NCBI GenBank assembly: GCA_032433765.1
Contig: JAVIAB010000159.1
Coordinates: forward strand, 1,178,001-1,242,000
Direction of reading: 5' to 3'
From: Megaustenia siamemsis
Taxonomy: Eukaryota > Mollusca > Gastropoda > Stylommatophora > Ariophantidae
DNA: 64,000 bases
Positions 11,494 to 21,389 of the stretch are shown here, one piece after another; position 1 is the stretch's first letter; each line of letters starts with the position of its first letter. The notes beneath the pieces are model-generated. The model made no database searches. It was given only the letters and a program-made list of their open reading frames with translations, and was not told where the DNA came from. The position numbers were made by a program, and so were the translations under genes.

Positions 11494-12434
11494 ATCTGGG
11501 TGGAAAGTGAATGAGACAGTGACCAAAGACTACCTGGTAGTTGTAAAGTGAATGAGACAGTGACCAAAGACTACCTGGTAGTTGTAAAGTGAATGAGAGG
11601 AAGACTAAAGACAACATGGTAGTTGGAAGGTGAATGAGAGGAAGACCAAAGACAACCTGGTAGTTGGAAAGTGAATGAAAGGAAGCCCAAAGACAACCTG
11701 GTAGTTGGAAATGAAAGTGAATGAAAGGAAGCCCAAAGACAACCTGGTAGTTGGAAAGTGAATGAAAGGAAGCCCAAAGACAACCTGGTAGTTGTAAAAT
11801 GAATGAAAGGAAGCCCAAAGACAACCTGGTAGTTGTAAAGTGAATGAAAGGTAGACCAAAGACAACCTGGTAGTTGTAAAGTGAATGAAAGGTAGACCAA
11901 AGACAACCTGGTAGTTATAAAGTGAATGAAAGGTAGACCAAAGACAACCTGATAGTTGGAAAGTGAATGAAAGGTAGACCAAAGACAACCTGGTAGTTGG
12001 AAATGAAAGGGAATGAAAGGTAGACCAAAGACAACCTGGTAGTTGGAAATGAAAGGGAATGAAAGGTAGACCAAAGACAACCTGGTAGTTGTAAAGTGAA
12101 TGAAAGGTAGACCAAAGACAACCTGGTAGTTGGAAATGAAAGGGAATGAAAGGTAGACCAAAGACAACCTGGTAGTTGTAAAGTGAATGAAAGGTAGACC
12201 AAAGACAACCTGGTAGTTGTAAAGTGAATGAAAGGTAGACTAAAGACAACCTGGTAGTTGTAAAGTGAATGAAAGGTAGACCAAAGACAACCTGGTAGTT
12301 GGAAAGTGAATGAGAGGAAGACCAAAGACAACCTGGTAGTTGTAAAGTGAATGAAAGGTAGACTAAAGACAACCTGGTAGTTGGAAAGTGAATGAAAGGT
12401 AGACCAAAGACAACCTGGTAGTTGGAAAGTGAAT
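11494..12434. repeat. 41-bp minisatellite array, left copy
   Basis: About 23 units with core agacaacctggtagttgtaa and agtgaatgaaaggtagacca. Variants carry an extra gaaatgaaaggg. The unit is 41 bp, so each successive unit shifts the reading frame. No frame contains a stop on the minus strand, producing long spurious ORFs (up to 283 codons). The right copy is at 53205-53955. Confidence 0.95.
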
Positions 12435-12579
12435 GTATAGGCAAGATCAGAGTCATGAAAATGAGAGGAGAGGAAATTCCGAGATGATCAACAAAATAGA
12501 GCCAGAAAGTTACTTTTAAAAGATAAACATCTGCCTGACTGCAATGGTCTCTGAAGACAAAATGTGAACTAAAAAACTA

Positions 12580-13050
12580 ACCATTCAGATCACTGTCTCA
12601 GGAAATACTTTGTATACCATGGGATGAATTCAAGACTAGAGCAGAAAGAAGAGAATTGGTCATGCATCTAACAATAACTACAATCAAGAAAAGAAGGTGG
12701 TCATATGTTAGTCATGCAATGAGAAGATTTTACAAGAGAAGCACAAAACAAAGGGAAAAAAAGTGGGCAAAAGAAAAGGATTGGCAACATAGAGAAACAC
12801 TAAGTAGAAAATGTCACATAGAGAAACACTAAGTAGAAAATGTGACATAGAGAAACACTAAGAAGAATATGATTTGAGAGGCAATATCAGCTCACTTGCC
12901 AAGACAGAGAAACTCACCCAGAACAGAAACATGTGGTGAGACTAACTGCAGGTCCAGTACAGAATGTGAGAAATAATAAAGAATCATCAAACTTGGAGAG
13001 TTTTTAATGTGCTGTCTTATGTGTCATCTTTAGCTTGAAAGGACAATAAA
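12580..13050 (+). mobile_element. F3 LINE, decayed 3' fragment
   Basis: Plus-strand remnant with frame pieces matching the element at 14195-15085: ILCIPWDEFKTRAERRELV, then TITTIKKRRWSYVSHAMRR. It ends in a decayed version of the F3 3' tail (gtgctgtcttatgtgtcatc...ttgaaaggacaataaatgg). A 28-bp unit (acatagagaaacactaag) is tandemly repeated three times at 12787-12865. Inactive. Confidence 0.75.
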
Positions 13051-13068
13051 TGGATAGATCCAACTCAC

Positions 13069-13133
13069 TTCATTATCTGGCTCTTGTTTTATATTCCAGA
13101 TTGGAATGTAACTCTTTGTATCCATATTTTTGA
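13069..13133 (-). CDS. Alternative first coding exon b of the zinc-finger gene, left copy
   Basis: Minus-strand exon with acceptor tctctttgacag before 13133 and donor GTGAGT from 13068. The ATG at 13125-13123 opens 19 codons, MDTKSYIPIWNIKQEPDNE, ending in phase 0 at the donor. It parallels exon a (10880-10940) in length, motif and flanks. An IKQE motif fits the SUMO consensus. In the right copy a G is missing (tctgctcttg against tctggctcttg), which breaks the frame before the donor. This may be real or an assembly error. Confidence 0.55.
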
Positions 13134-13169
13134 CTGTCAAAGAGAAAAAGTGGATGTTTAATATTCAGT

Positions 13170-13400
13170 AAATTGGAATGGTGTCATAATAAAGTTAATG
13201 AGAGATGATAATACCAAAACTTAAATAGTTTTATAATAAAGTTAATGAAAGATCCTAATACTAATACTGGAATAATGTGATATAATAAAGTTAATGAGAA
13301 ATGATAATATTAATACTGGAATAATTTTATAATAAAGTTAATGAGAGATCATAATACTAATACTGGAATAATGTGATATAATAAAGTTAATGAGTGATGA
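13170..13400. repeat. About 50-bp AT-rich tandem repeat, four to five units
   Basis: Units contain ataataaagttaatgagaga and aatactggaataatgtgata. It resembles the 54-bp repeat beside exon a (tactggaataatgagactaa), suggesting that exon and repeat were duplicated together. Present in both large copies. Confidence 0.8.
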
Positions 13401-13469
13401 TAGCAAGGGAGAGGGAACATCTAGTGATTGAGGGAATATCTAGTTCCCAGCATAATTCTAATTTTGATA

Positions 13470-14100
13470 TTAACCTACCAGACCTGAGGCCCTGAACCTA
13501 ACTGTCCCATATACCTGGGCTCCTGTGCATTAAAGAGGAAAAAACCAACATAATATAGAAAAATGTTTGTTACATGCAAACAAGTGGTTAGAATAAGCTA
13601 GAACATGGAGATATTGTAGAAAATTAGCCCCCCCTCCCCCTCCCCATCTCTTACTATCGATCTAGCTCTAAATCAATATAGTTTGAGATTCTCCTACCAC
13701 TCAAACTCTCACTGTCTGTGTCACTTGAACTGGAAACATATTTTTTTAATGAAAATCTGACTCCTCAAAGTCTGAATCAACCAAAGTATCGATCTCCTGT
13801 TGGAATGTGAAAAGCCTAGACCGACTTCACTTTCATGTTGAAGTGCTTGGTTCATCGGCCGCTCGTTTCATTGTGAATTTTCATAATTTTTTTACGTCAG
13901 ACCACACAAATTCAATTTATACACATGGTGGCAGACATTTGCAATGGCTATCCATGAGGTTTAACTATGATTGGTTAGTTACTTTTAGTTTGTGACACAT
14001 TTTTTCATGTACTAGGTAAAGTACCGAAAATTAGGGACTGCAACATAACGGCAGATTAGGAAATTACCGAAAACTAGGGACTGCTGTCTGGTAGGGTTAA
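13470..14100 (-). mobile_element. piggyBac-like short element
   Basis: Left end reads TTAA then cctaccagac (13470). The right end, reverse complemented from 14100, reads TTAA then ccctaccagac. This gives inverted ends bounded by TTAA, the piggyBac hallmark target. A direct motif (agtccctaRttttcggtaMttt) occurs twice inside the right end. On the minus strand an ATG near 13881 starts MKRAADEPSTST before a stop. Shifted frames give DTLVDSDFEESDF and SSSDTDSESLSG, acidic stretches like a piggyBac transposase N-terminus. The catalytic domain is absent, so it is a deletion derivative of about 630 bp. The right large copy keeps only the left part. Confidence 0.6.
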
Positions 14101-14194
14101 GATTTTGTTCACTTTAACAAAATCACTTTTGTTCCAGTGATATTCATTTGTTTTTCATGTCAGTTCTGAAAATCATTGCAATAGTGACTTAAAA

Positions 14195-15085
14195 AAGTCT
14201 ATCTATCTATTGACCTTTCGAGCCGTAACCGGCCCATAGGGCGTAGACCAAGATACACCTTCTCCTATATGAATTTTTGTTCTAGCAGTTTTCTTTTAAA
14301 GATATTTTATCAAACCTCGCCATCTGTCTCTGTTCTGTGCAAGCAGTTCTATCTCATTGAGGGAGCCGATTCCTGCTGCTTTTGCCTCTCTCATCAATGT
14401 TCTTCTCAGTGTCTCCCTGGGTCTTCCTCTTTTTCTTTTACCTGTTGTTTCCCATATGAGGGCTTGCTTTGCTATTCGATTATTATCTCTTCTCATCACA
14501 TGTCCAACGTATGACCATCGTCTTTTCTTTATTACTGAAGATATTAGTGGTTGATTGGCGATTTCTCTAATTTCCTCGTTTGTTTTGAATTCGTTCCATT
14601 CTATACCAAGTATTTTCCTTAGACATTTATTTTCGAATGCGTTCAACTTTGTTTCTATATCTCTTGTTGTTTTCCAGCTTTCACACGCATACGTAAGGGT
14701 TGATAGTACATTTGATTTGAATAGCCTAAGTTTTGTGTTTGTGCTAATGAGTTTTGATTTCCACAACTTTTCAAGGCTTCTGAAAGACATTGCTGCTTTA
14801 GCCAGTCTGATTCTAATTTCTTTGCTCGTATCCCCTTCTCGATCAATGTGACTTCCAAGATAGATAAAGTGATCGATCTCTTCTACTGGTTTGTTTTCCA
14901 TGTATATTTTGTCGCTTGTTGGAATTAAACTTTTCATGACTTTAGTCTTTTCATGATTGACCTCAAGCCCAATTTTGCTGGCTATTGATGATAGTTCATT
15001 TGTGTTTTCCTGCATCGTTTTTATCTGACTGCTGATGAGAACTATGTCATCAGCAAAGTCGAGGTCCTCCAAATGGTCTCCTTGT
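14195..15085 (-). mobile_element. F3 LINE, RT C-terminal half with 3' end
   Basis: Minus-strand ORF of 258 codons (15072-14296). It opens near the catalytic FADD (LDFADDIVLIS) and continues with LEVNHEKTKVMKS, FIYLGSHIDREGDTSKE, LTYACESWKTTRDIETKLNA, ENKCLRKILGIEWNEFKT, RRWSYVGHVMRRD, then GKRKRGRPRETLRRTLM. This is the palm end, thumb and C-terminal block of a non-LTR RT. A short 3' UTR ends in ggctcgaaaggtcaatagat and (agat)n at about 14195. It is the least damaged F3 copy. Sequence from 14023 to 15247 is missing in the right large copy. Confidence 0.88.
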
Positions 15086-15479
15086 AATAAAAGTACACAT
15101 CAATTAATTTTTTTTTTTTTTTGCTAGACAAATTTTACAAAATACTTTATAACAATCTCAAGTTGAGTAATAGCAACACAAAGAATTTTAAAAAATACAG
15201 AATAAAGAAGAAAACAATGTAAGGGTTTTAAAAAGTTTAGCTACAAAAGAATTCTCGTTATAAGTGGATTCTACTGTATTACAATACAGACATAAGCTGA
15301 CATTGACTTATTCTGGAATTGCCTTATTCAAATATTTGTTGTATTGTTATTGTCATCAGAATATTCTGGAGATATGAGTTATGTCCCTTACAGGATGTGT
15401 GCTTGCTAGAAGAGTTTGTGTATAAATATATGGGTTTAGAATCTTTGCTTGATTCCTTCTTCAGTTTATACATGATTTT
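15086..15479. other. Spacer with T tract
   Basis: Contains a T run of 16 or so bases at about 15106-15121 and AT-rich DNA. The part after 15248 resumes identity with the right copy (55534). No gene seen. Confidence 0.5.
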
Positions 15480-16080
15480 TTATTCAGCCCTGATACTAGA
15501 CATGAAACATTGCAAAAGAGAAATAGAAAATCAACATTACAAACAATTACAACATGTGGAGGAATTTCAATACCTTGGAAGTCTAGAGACACATGATAAT
15601 TCATAAACAGCAGAAACAGATTTAAGATTATAGGCAAAACAGGCACTCTACAACACAATCTTCAGTCCAACATTGTGTTCCGATGCCAGACCTGTATCAA
15701 GAACAATTTAATCATAAAAATAACCACTGTACAAAATTAAAGGTGTTAGACACAAGATCAACTGTGAAGAGTAGGGACAAAACTAAGAATAATTCCCACA
15801 GTTGATAATGTAAACAAACAGATACAATAATTATTTTTGGCCATGTAATCATCAGTAATGGCAAGGGAACAACTAGAACACATTGTGGCAATAGGAAAAA
15901 TTAAGGGAAGAAGAGAGGGAATGTGAAAGAACAATTGCAATAATAGTTTAAGTTCATGAGAATGGTTTGGTTGAAAGTCAAACTCAATAACAGAAATTGT
16001 GAACAGCTGTTAAGATAGAAGGGTGTTGGGAGACATGATCACCTGCATGGTACTTGATGATGGTTATAGTCATAAGTCAA
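15480..16080 (+). mobile_element. F2-like LINE remnant
   Basis: Heavily decayed plus-strand frames: CKREIENQHYKQLQHVEEFQ, YLGSLETHDNS, then pieces such as REQLEHIVAIGKIKGRREG and DMITCMVLDDGY near the 3' end (gatcacctgcatggtacttg). The order matches the C-terminal half of F2. Stops in every frame. Confidence 0.65.
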
Positions 16081-16424
16081 TGATCTCCCAGTTAGGAAAG
16101 AACAACAAATAAACAACATGTCACACCTTAAATGTGGTGTTGTACTGCATGGGCTGACTAGGCTCAGTGTGTCCATATTTGTCTTGACCACATGAATATT
16201 TTGTACAAATTATATATTATTGTCAGCACTACACCAGTCAGATTTCTTCCTTTCCAGACTTTCGCTTTCTTCTAAAAAAAGACTTAACAGTAACTGGTTT
16301 GTCTATCTTAATAATAAGAATTATATTTCACCACAAGTAAAAAAATAGCTGGCACCACTCTAAGTTTGGGTGAATGCTGAAGGTGGTTGGTCTCTTCAAA
16401 GATTATGGTAACATAATAATTATA
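16081..16424. other. Non-coding spacer
   Basis: AT-rich DNA. On the minus strand at 16176-16127 it holds a short ATGGACACACTG frame followed by a GTGTGA donor-like site, discussed and rejected as an exon. Nothing else recognised. Confidence 0.4.
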
Positions 16425-16700
16425 ATAAATCATATGCCTGCCAATTTTGCTTCTCTTATAGGTGTTTTTATAGGGTCTCTCCTAGGTCTTTCTCCTTATC
16501 TGTACTCTGATGTTTCCCACAGAAGAGTCTGTTTTGAAATTCTGTTCTTGTTAAAGTTTCTTCTCAGTACATGTCTGACATATGACAATCACATAAGCAT
16601 GTCTATTTATCTCCTAATTGTAAATGAGATTGTTTGTTGCATGGCCATTCCATTTCTCTGATCTATTAGGTTCACCCACCAAGTTATGTTCGTCATCTGA
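16425..16700 (-). mobile_element. F3 LINE remnant
   Basis: The minus strand preserves a broken version of the F3 C-terminus (NKNRISKQTLLWETSE, then RPRRDPIKTPIREAKLAGI), with stops. Compare QALIWETTGKRKRGRPRETL in the copy at 14195-15085. Confidence 0.65.
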
Positions 16701-16744
16701 TTGTGGTAGGGGATACCGAATATGTTGCTGTAATTGGATAAAAT

Positions 16745-17640
16745 ATAATTTATAATAAGGCATGCATGATAATAATATAAATAATCTGAGGTATGGTGAT
16801 GATACAGTCATAATCTCTAAGAGTGAAAATGAGTTACGAAAAATGTTAGACATTCATTATAGTGAAGGAAAGCAAAAATAAAGGACTCAGCCTTAATAGC
16901 AAGACATAAGTAATGGTAAAAAAAAAAAAAAAATCACTGCACTGTAACATTTGAAATAAAAGACAAATCAAACAATATTAAAACAGGTAAATGAATATCT
17001 GGGAACAATTTTAACCTCAGACAGTATATGTACAGCAGAGATGAGATGCAAAATGGCTCAAGCAAATGCAGCTTACCAAAAATGAGGAAGATACTATGCA
17101 ATCCATTTTTGACAATAGAAACAAGAAAAAGAGTTTTTAAATGTTATGTCGAGCCAGTCTTAACATATGGATGTGAATCATGGACAAGTCACAATGACAA
17201 TAGACACAAAAATCACTGGAGGCTATAGAAATGTGGTTTTACAGAAGAATGTTGAGAATACAATGGACAGCTAAGAAGAGTAATGAAAACGTTTCTGAAA
17301 GAGGCCAAGGCAAAAAAGACAGCTAAACTTAAAGAATCATCAATTTTTGGCTATGTTAAAATGTAATGAGAATGGAACAGTTGGAATTGTAAAAACTGGG
17401 AAAATTGAGGGACACAGAGATAGAGGGAAGCAAAGGAAAAGATACCATGTAGCTTAAGAGAATGGCTTGGCAGAAGGTCAACAACAAAAATGATGATCAT
17501 AAATAACTGTCGAGATAAAAAAAAAAAGGTGGAGAGACCTCAGACAGTCAGAGACTGAGAGAGACAATAATAATAGACATGATTGATCACCTACACTCTA
17601 CACCCATGGTCCCATGCCAGCAGGCTATCGCTACTCTTTA
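16745..17640 (+). mobile_element. F2 RTE-like LINE fragment
   Basis: Plus-strand frames NNLRYGDDTVIISKSENELR (YADD changed to YGDD), KGLSLNSKT-like text, then MRKILCNPFLTIETRKRVFK, CYVEPVLTYGCESWTS, a broken gln/arg block and LREWLGRRSTTKM. The tail is gatcacctacactctacacc. Contains an A run at 16918-16933. Stops and shifts throughout. Confidence 0.8.
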
Positions 17641-18117
17641 CTATCAGGCTTGGTACGATGATGATATATTATCATTGTTACGTTATTTATTATTAAATTA
17701 ATTAATATTGTTGCAATAAATTATAAAATTATTGAATGTGAATGAATTATTCTTAGACTAATTCCGCCTCCAGTCCGAAGGGCGAAGTCGGACAAGAAAC
17801 CAACCTTTTTTATTGTCCCTAGGGCCTATCGTCGATCGTTATCGATTCTTTGTTCTTTAATTCAAACTTTAATTTGTCACAACTACTAGATTACAGCTGT
17901 AACAATTAAATCAAATGCTAAAACAGTATATTGACACTGTAATTGATGTGGAAGATCACAAGAGGTCAATGTTCGGACTGCAATGATTACGATGGCCCAC
18001 AAATAAGTCAATAGCACAAGACCAACAAGTCAGACTGTCATGGCGGGTTATGATGAGATTATCATTGCTGCCAGGTTGTAATTTGCAACCAAAATTAAAT
18101 ATTTGCGATAAATAGAA
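17641..18117. other. Spacer upstream of the I-like LINE
   Basis: AT-rich first half (17680-17760), then sequence with agtccgaagggcgaagtcgg. Base composition becomes richer in G+C toward 18117, like the LINE that follows. Part may be that element's 5' UTR. No gene. Confidence 0.4.
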
Positions 18118-18625
18118 TGTTTTGTATCATAGACAATGACACCTTTCACAACGAGCTAGAGACGACCGGGTTCAGCGGGGTAGACTTGTGCCCTACCAAA
18201 GGAGCAGTAAGACTCACTGTAAGACGTCTCCTTTTTTTTCGCTGGTCTTCGGTCGGAACACTCTTGGCCAAAGTGGAGCTTCCGTTTAGCCCTCCCTATC
18301 AGGGTTATGTGAAACCGGAGACAAATAATAATAAATGAATATTATTCTAGAGGGAAACTTCCGAGGCGATAGTCAGCGAATCAATTCAGAGGAAGAGGGA
18401 TGTTTACAGCACTCGGAAAAAATGACAAATAATCAACAACAGAAAAAAATATGGCCAAAGCAGGATCGAAATTTGATCAGGTGGTGGATGGTGTCGTGGG
18501 AGGGGAGCTGCCGACAGGTAGTGCTGGTTATGGTCTCCACTCCGCGATGGCAGGCAGAGCGACAATGGCTACGATCTCCGACAAGTACAGTCATTGCCAA
18601 AAAGGAATGAAATGACAAACTACCT
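18118..18625 (+). mobile_element. F4 I/Ingi-like LINE, probable 5' region
   Basis: Sequence of the same higher G+C style as the RT part at 19063 onward, ending where an F1 fragment intrudes at about 18640. The plus strand holds short frames beginning near 18117 and 18335, including a basic stretch (TNNQQQKKIWPKQDRN). I recognise no domain. Assigning it to the same element rests on style, position and co-duplication in the right copy (58195-58700). Confidence 0.4.
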
Positions 18626-18639
18626 TCTTATATTCATCA

Positions 18640-19061
18640 TCATCGAGTGCAGTCTCCGCAACGAAGGTTGCCTGCCATGGAGCGCCATTCTGCTCTGTCT
18701 CTTGAATTGATGGTGCAGGTTGTCATAGGCTGATTTGTCCATCTTTTGATATTACTCTTCCATGTTAGTCTTGGTCTGCCTCTGCCTCTTTTACCTTGTA
18801 TTTTCCCCTCCAGGATTACTTTTAGTAGGCTGCTGTGTCTTTTAACATGGCCCAAAAATCGCATTTGTCTTGTTTGAAATGTGCTTAGTAATTCTCTTTT
18901 CATTTTTAGTTGTTTTAAGACTTCATCGTTTGTTTTCTTTTCCATCCAACCAATTCTACCTATTCTTCTATATATCCACATTTCAAAGGCTCCAATTCTC
19001 TGTTCTGTTTTCTTGTCGAATGCCCATGTTTCTGCACCATATAGGAATATTATATAGAATA
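18640..19061 (-). mobile_element. F1 RTE-like LINE, 3' fragment
   Basis: Minus-strand open frame of 113 codons (18981-18640): MWIYRRIGRIGWMEKKTND, QMRFLGHVKRHSSLLKVI, KRGRGRPRLTWKSNI, then RSMAGNLRCGDCTR. It ends in a gatgatgatgaa tail (about 18643 leftward). It lies opposite to, and probably inside, the F4 LINE. 5' truncation is at about 19061. Confidence 0.88.
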
Positions 19062-19062
19062 T

Positions 19063-21282
19063 GGCATAAATCTGATGAGAGCAAAGAGAAGGTCCTGCTT
19101 ACCTGCTACATTGAGCAGACAGACCAAAGAAATGAGGCTGTAAGAATGAGGATACGGGGATCGCTGTCAAAATTGTGTAAGGATGTGGGGCTGGAAGAAG
19201 ATCTCACAATCACAACCGATACCATTCGCACGACACTTGAAAGGTCACACAACACTGCTCCTGGTCCAGATGGTGTTCGTACGATGACATAGGCGAGTTA
19301 GCTGCTGGAGAAAATAGTTGCCAGTGTCCTCACCTGTCATCTTGAACAGAAACGTGCATTCCCACCCATACTCGGAGGTTATAAATATAACAAAGAGACA
19401 TGGCTCAATGCGGCAGTCTTTGCCTATGACGTCTTAAAAGGCTTTCACAGACGAGAGGAGACATGTGCTGCTGCTATAGATCTGGAGGATGCATACAACA
19501 GGGTACCATTTGAATATCTCATGTATATACTCCTCAAACTGGCGGTGCACCCCTTCCTCATTAAGTGGATCGCCGCGGCACTGTTTCAGAGGAAGGTAAT
19601 ACCCAGATGTGGAAGTTGGTCTTCCGAGCCAACATCCATTTGTCCAGGGCTGCCACATGACTCACCATTGTCACCAGTTCTATTTAACGTGTACACAATA
19701 ACGATCACGGAACAACAGCTGGATGGGAGGGGAAGAACTATGACTTTTGTTGATGATATTCTGGTATATCGACAGGGAAGAGACAGACGGGGAATCGCCT
19801 CCACAATGCAAGATGAACTCGATCGCATTTCTTCCTGGTGTGGGGTTTCAGGTGCCTTGGTTAATCCTAATAAAGCATCAGTTTCATGGTTCTCCCTTAA
19901 CAATCATATCGTTAATACGACCACACCGGTAGTACGAATGGGAGCTGATGAGGTGACCAGGGACAAGTTGATGACATACCTCGGAGTTAAGTTTGATCGC
20001 AGCCTGTGTTTTCGGGACCACGTCGATCATGTGATAACAAAATCCCGCAAAGGATTAGCCGCCTTGAAGGTCACGGCAGCTGCCAACATCGAGCAGAGGC
20101 TACTTACTCTTCTGTTCGAGGGATTAGTCCTCGCACCAATCGAGTATGTCCTGGCAATTCTTACTGTTAGTACGACTCAAATTGATAGGCTGGAGAAAAT
20201 ACAAAATGAAGCCATGCGCATTATCTTAGGATGTACAAGGGGCACTCCCTGTGTAGCAATGAGGTATCTTCTTGACTTTCCAAATATGGGTGACAGAATT
20301 AAGATCTGGAGAGCACGAGCATTCCTGAAGATTAGTGCAGTTAAAGAGCATCCATTGCACTATGTGCTCAACACAGGGAAAGGTGCCAGGCTAAAAAGAG
20401 GCAAATCATGGGTGGGCCGAGCAGAAGATGTCATCAAACAGGTCTGTGGACTTACCAATATCAGCGTTGGTGAGGAGTGGATGCCGGTGCCTACGTCGTT
20501 CAAAGGGGCTTTCTCGTGTATTGTCACACTCGACAGGAAAAGTAGGGAACAGAACCCGGTCGTGGTTAATGCTGAGGTCAACGGTCTCATCTGCGATAAC
20601 ACCGATGAGAAAGATGCAGTCATCTATACAGACGGATCTGTAAGACGACACCAAGGAAGTGCATGGGCATTTACAGCACGCTCGGGAAGCAGAATAGTCA
20701 AGGAAGACAGTGGTGCATACGTTATGACCACGAGTAGCATGACAATGGAGGCGATGGCAGTGACCAAGGCATTCAAATGGTTAGAGTCACAAGACTACCC
20801 CCACGCATGTATACTGAGTGATTCGATGAGCATGATAAAAAAAGTGGAGGCGGGCTCTGTACGCATGCAATGGGTAGAGTCATTGCAGAAGTCCAAAAAA
20901 CGTAAGGTCACCTTTGTCTTTGTCCCTGGACATGCTGAAGTACGGGGAAATGAAAGAGCGGACAGGTTGGCTTGCTGTGCTGTCGTTAAGGACGGGCAAC
21001 CAATGGATCGAGCGGACATCATCAATGCCCTCCGAGATGTGGGAAGAGTACAGGACTTCGACAAACACAGATCCACGCCACTTCTTAGGATGATGGAAAT
21101 GGGAGTTAAGATGGGCACAGCCAGAAATGAGAAACTTAGTGGCCGTATAAGAAGACTTATCAACCAATATAGAACTGGAGTCGTCAGTCGCTGGACACTG
21201 CGGGAATTGCTGAGGAGGAGATCTGAGCACCTAAGGACATGTTCGGAGTGCAATGATGATGACCCGCAAATAACTCAATAGG
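19063..21282 (+). mobile_element. F4 I/Ingi-like LINE: reverse transcriptase plus RNase H
   Basis: A shifted upstream piece has HNTAPGPDGVRTMT (about 19250). The main frame is open from 19302 to 21281: AAAIDLEDAYNRVPF (RT motif A), GLPHDSPLSPVLFNVYTIT (motif B), MTFVDDILVYR (catalytic FVDD) and the palm/thumb. Then comes an RNase H domain with D in VIYTDGSVRR, E in MTMEAMAVTK, D in ACILSDSMSM, and H/D in PGHAEVRGNERADRLA. The end LRTCSECND looks like a C-terminal zinc motif. RNase H after RT points to the I superfamily. In the annotated 586-codon stretch starting at 19521, FVDD lies near residues 76-79 and the RNase H catalytic set at about 371, 410, 434 and 481. The endonuclease and the frame upstream of 19302 are disrupted, so it is not autonomous. 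Confidence 0.92.
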
Positions 21283-21389
21283 AATATTGATACTCAGGAT
21301 ACTATTGATATCATAGGAATATTGAGAAGATGTAACATCTTGCTATTCTTAGTTTTAGCCCTGTTGTTATTTTTTGGAGGCAGGCATTT

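Noticed and set aside
11387..12456. Long minus-strand ORFs (up to 283 codons) in the 41-bp repeat
   Set aside because: The unit length is not a multiple of three, so the frame rotates through the same stop-free repeat. No start context or domain. A composition artefact.
16127..16176. Possible third first exon (ATGGACACACTGAGC..., GTGTGA donor)
   Set aside because: It starts like the other first exons but ends in the wrong phase for the next exon. The donor is not kept in the right copy (GTGGAT) and there is no SUMO-like motif.
18117..18620. Independent small genes from short plus-strand ORFs
   Set aside because: They lie directly upstream of, and share base composition with, the I-like LINE and are duplicated with it. 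Better explained as its 5' part.
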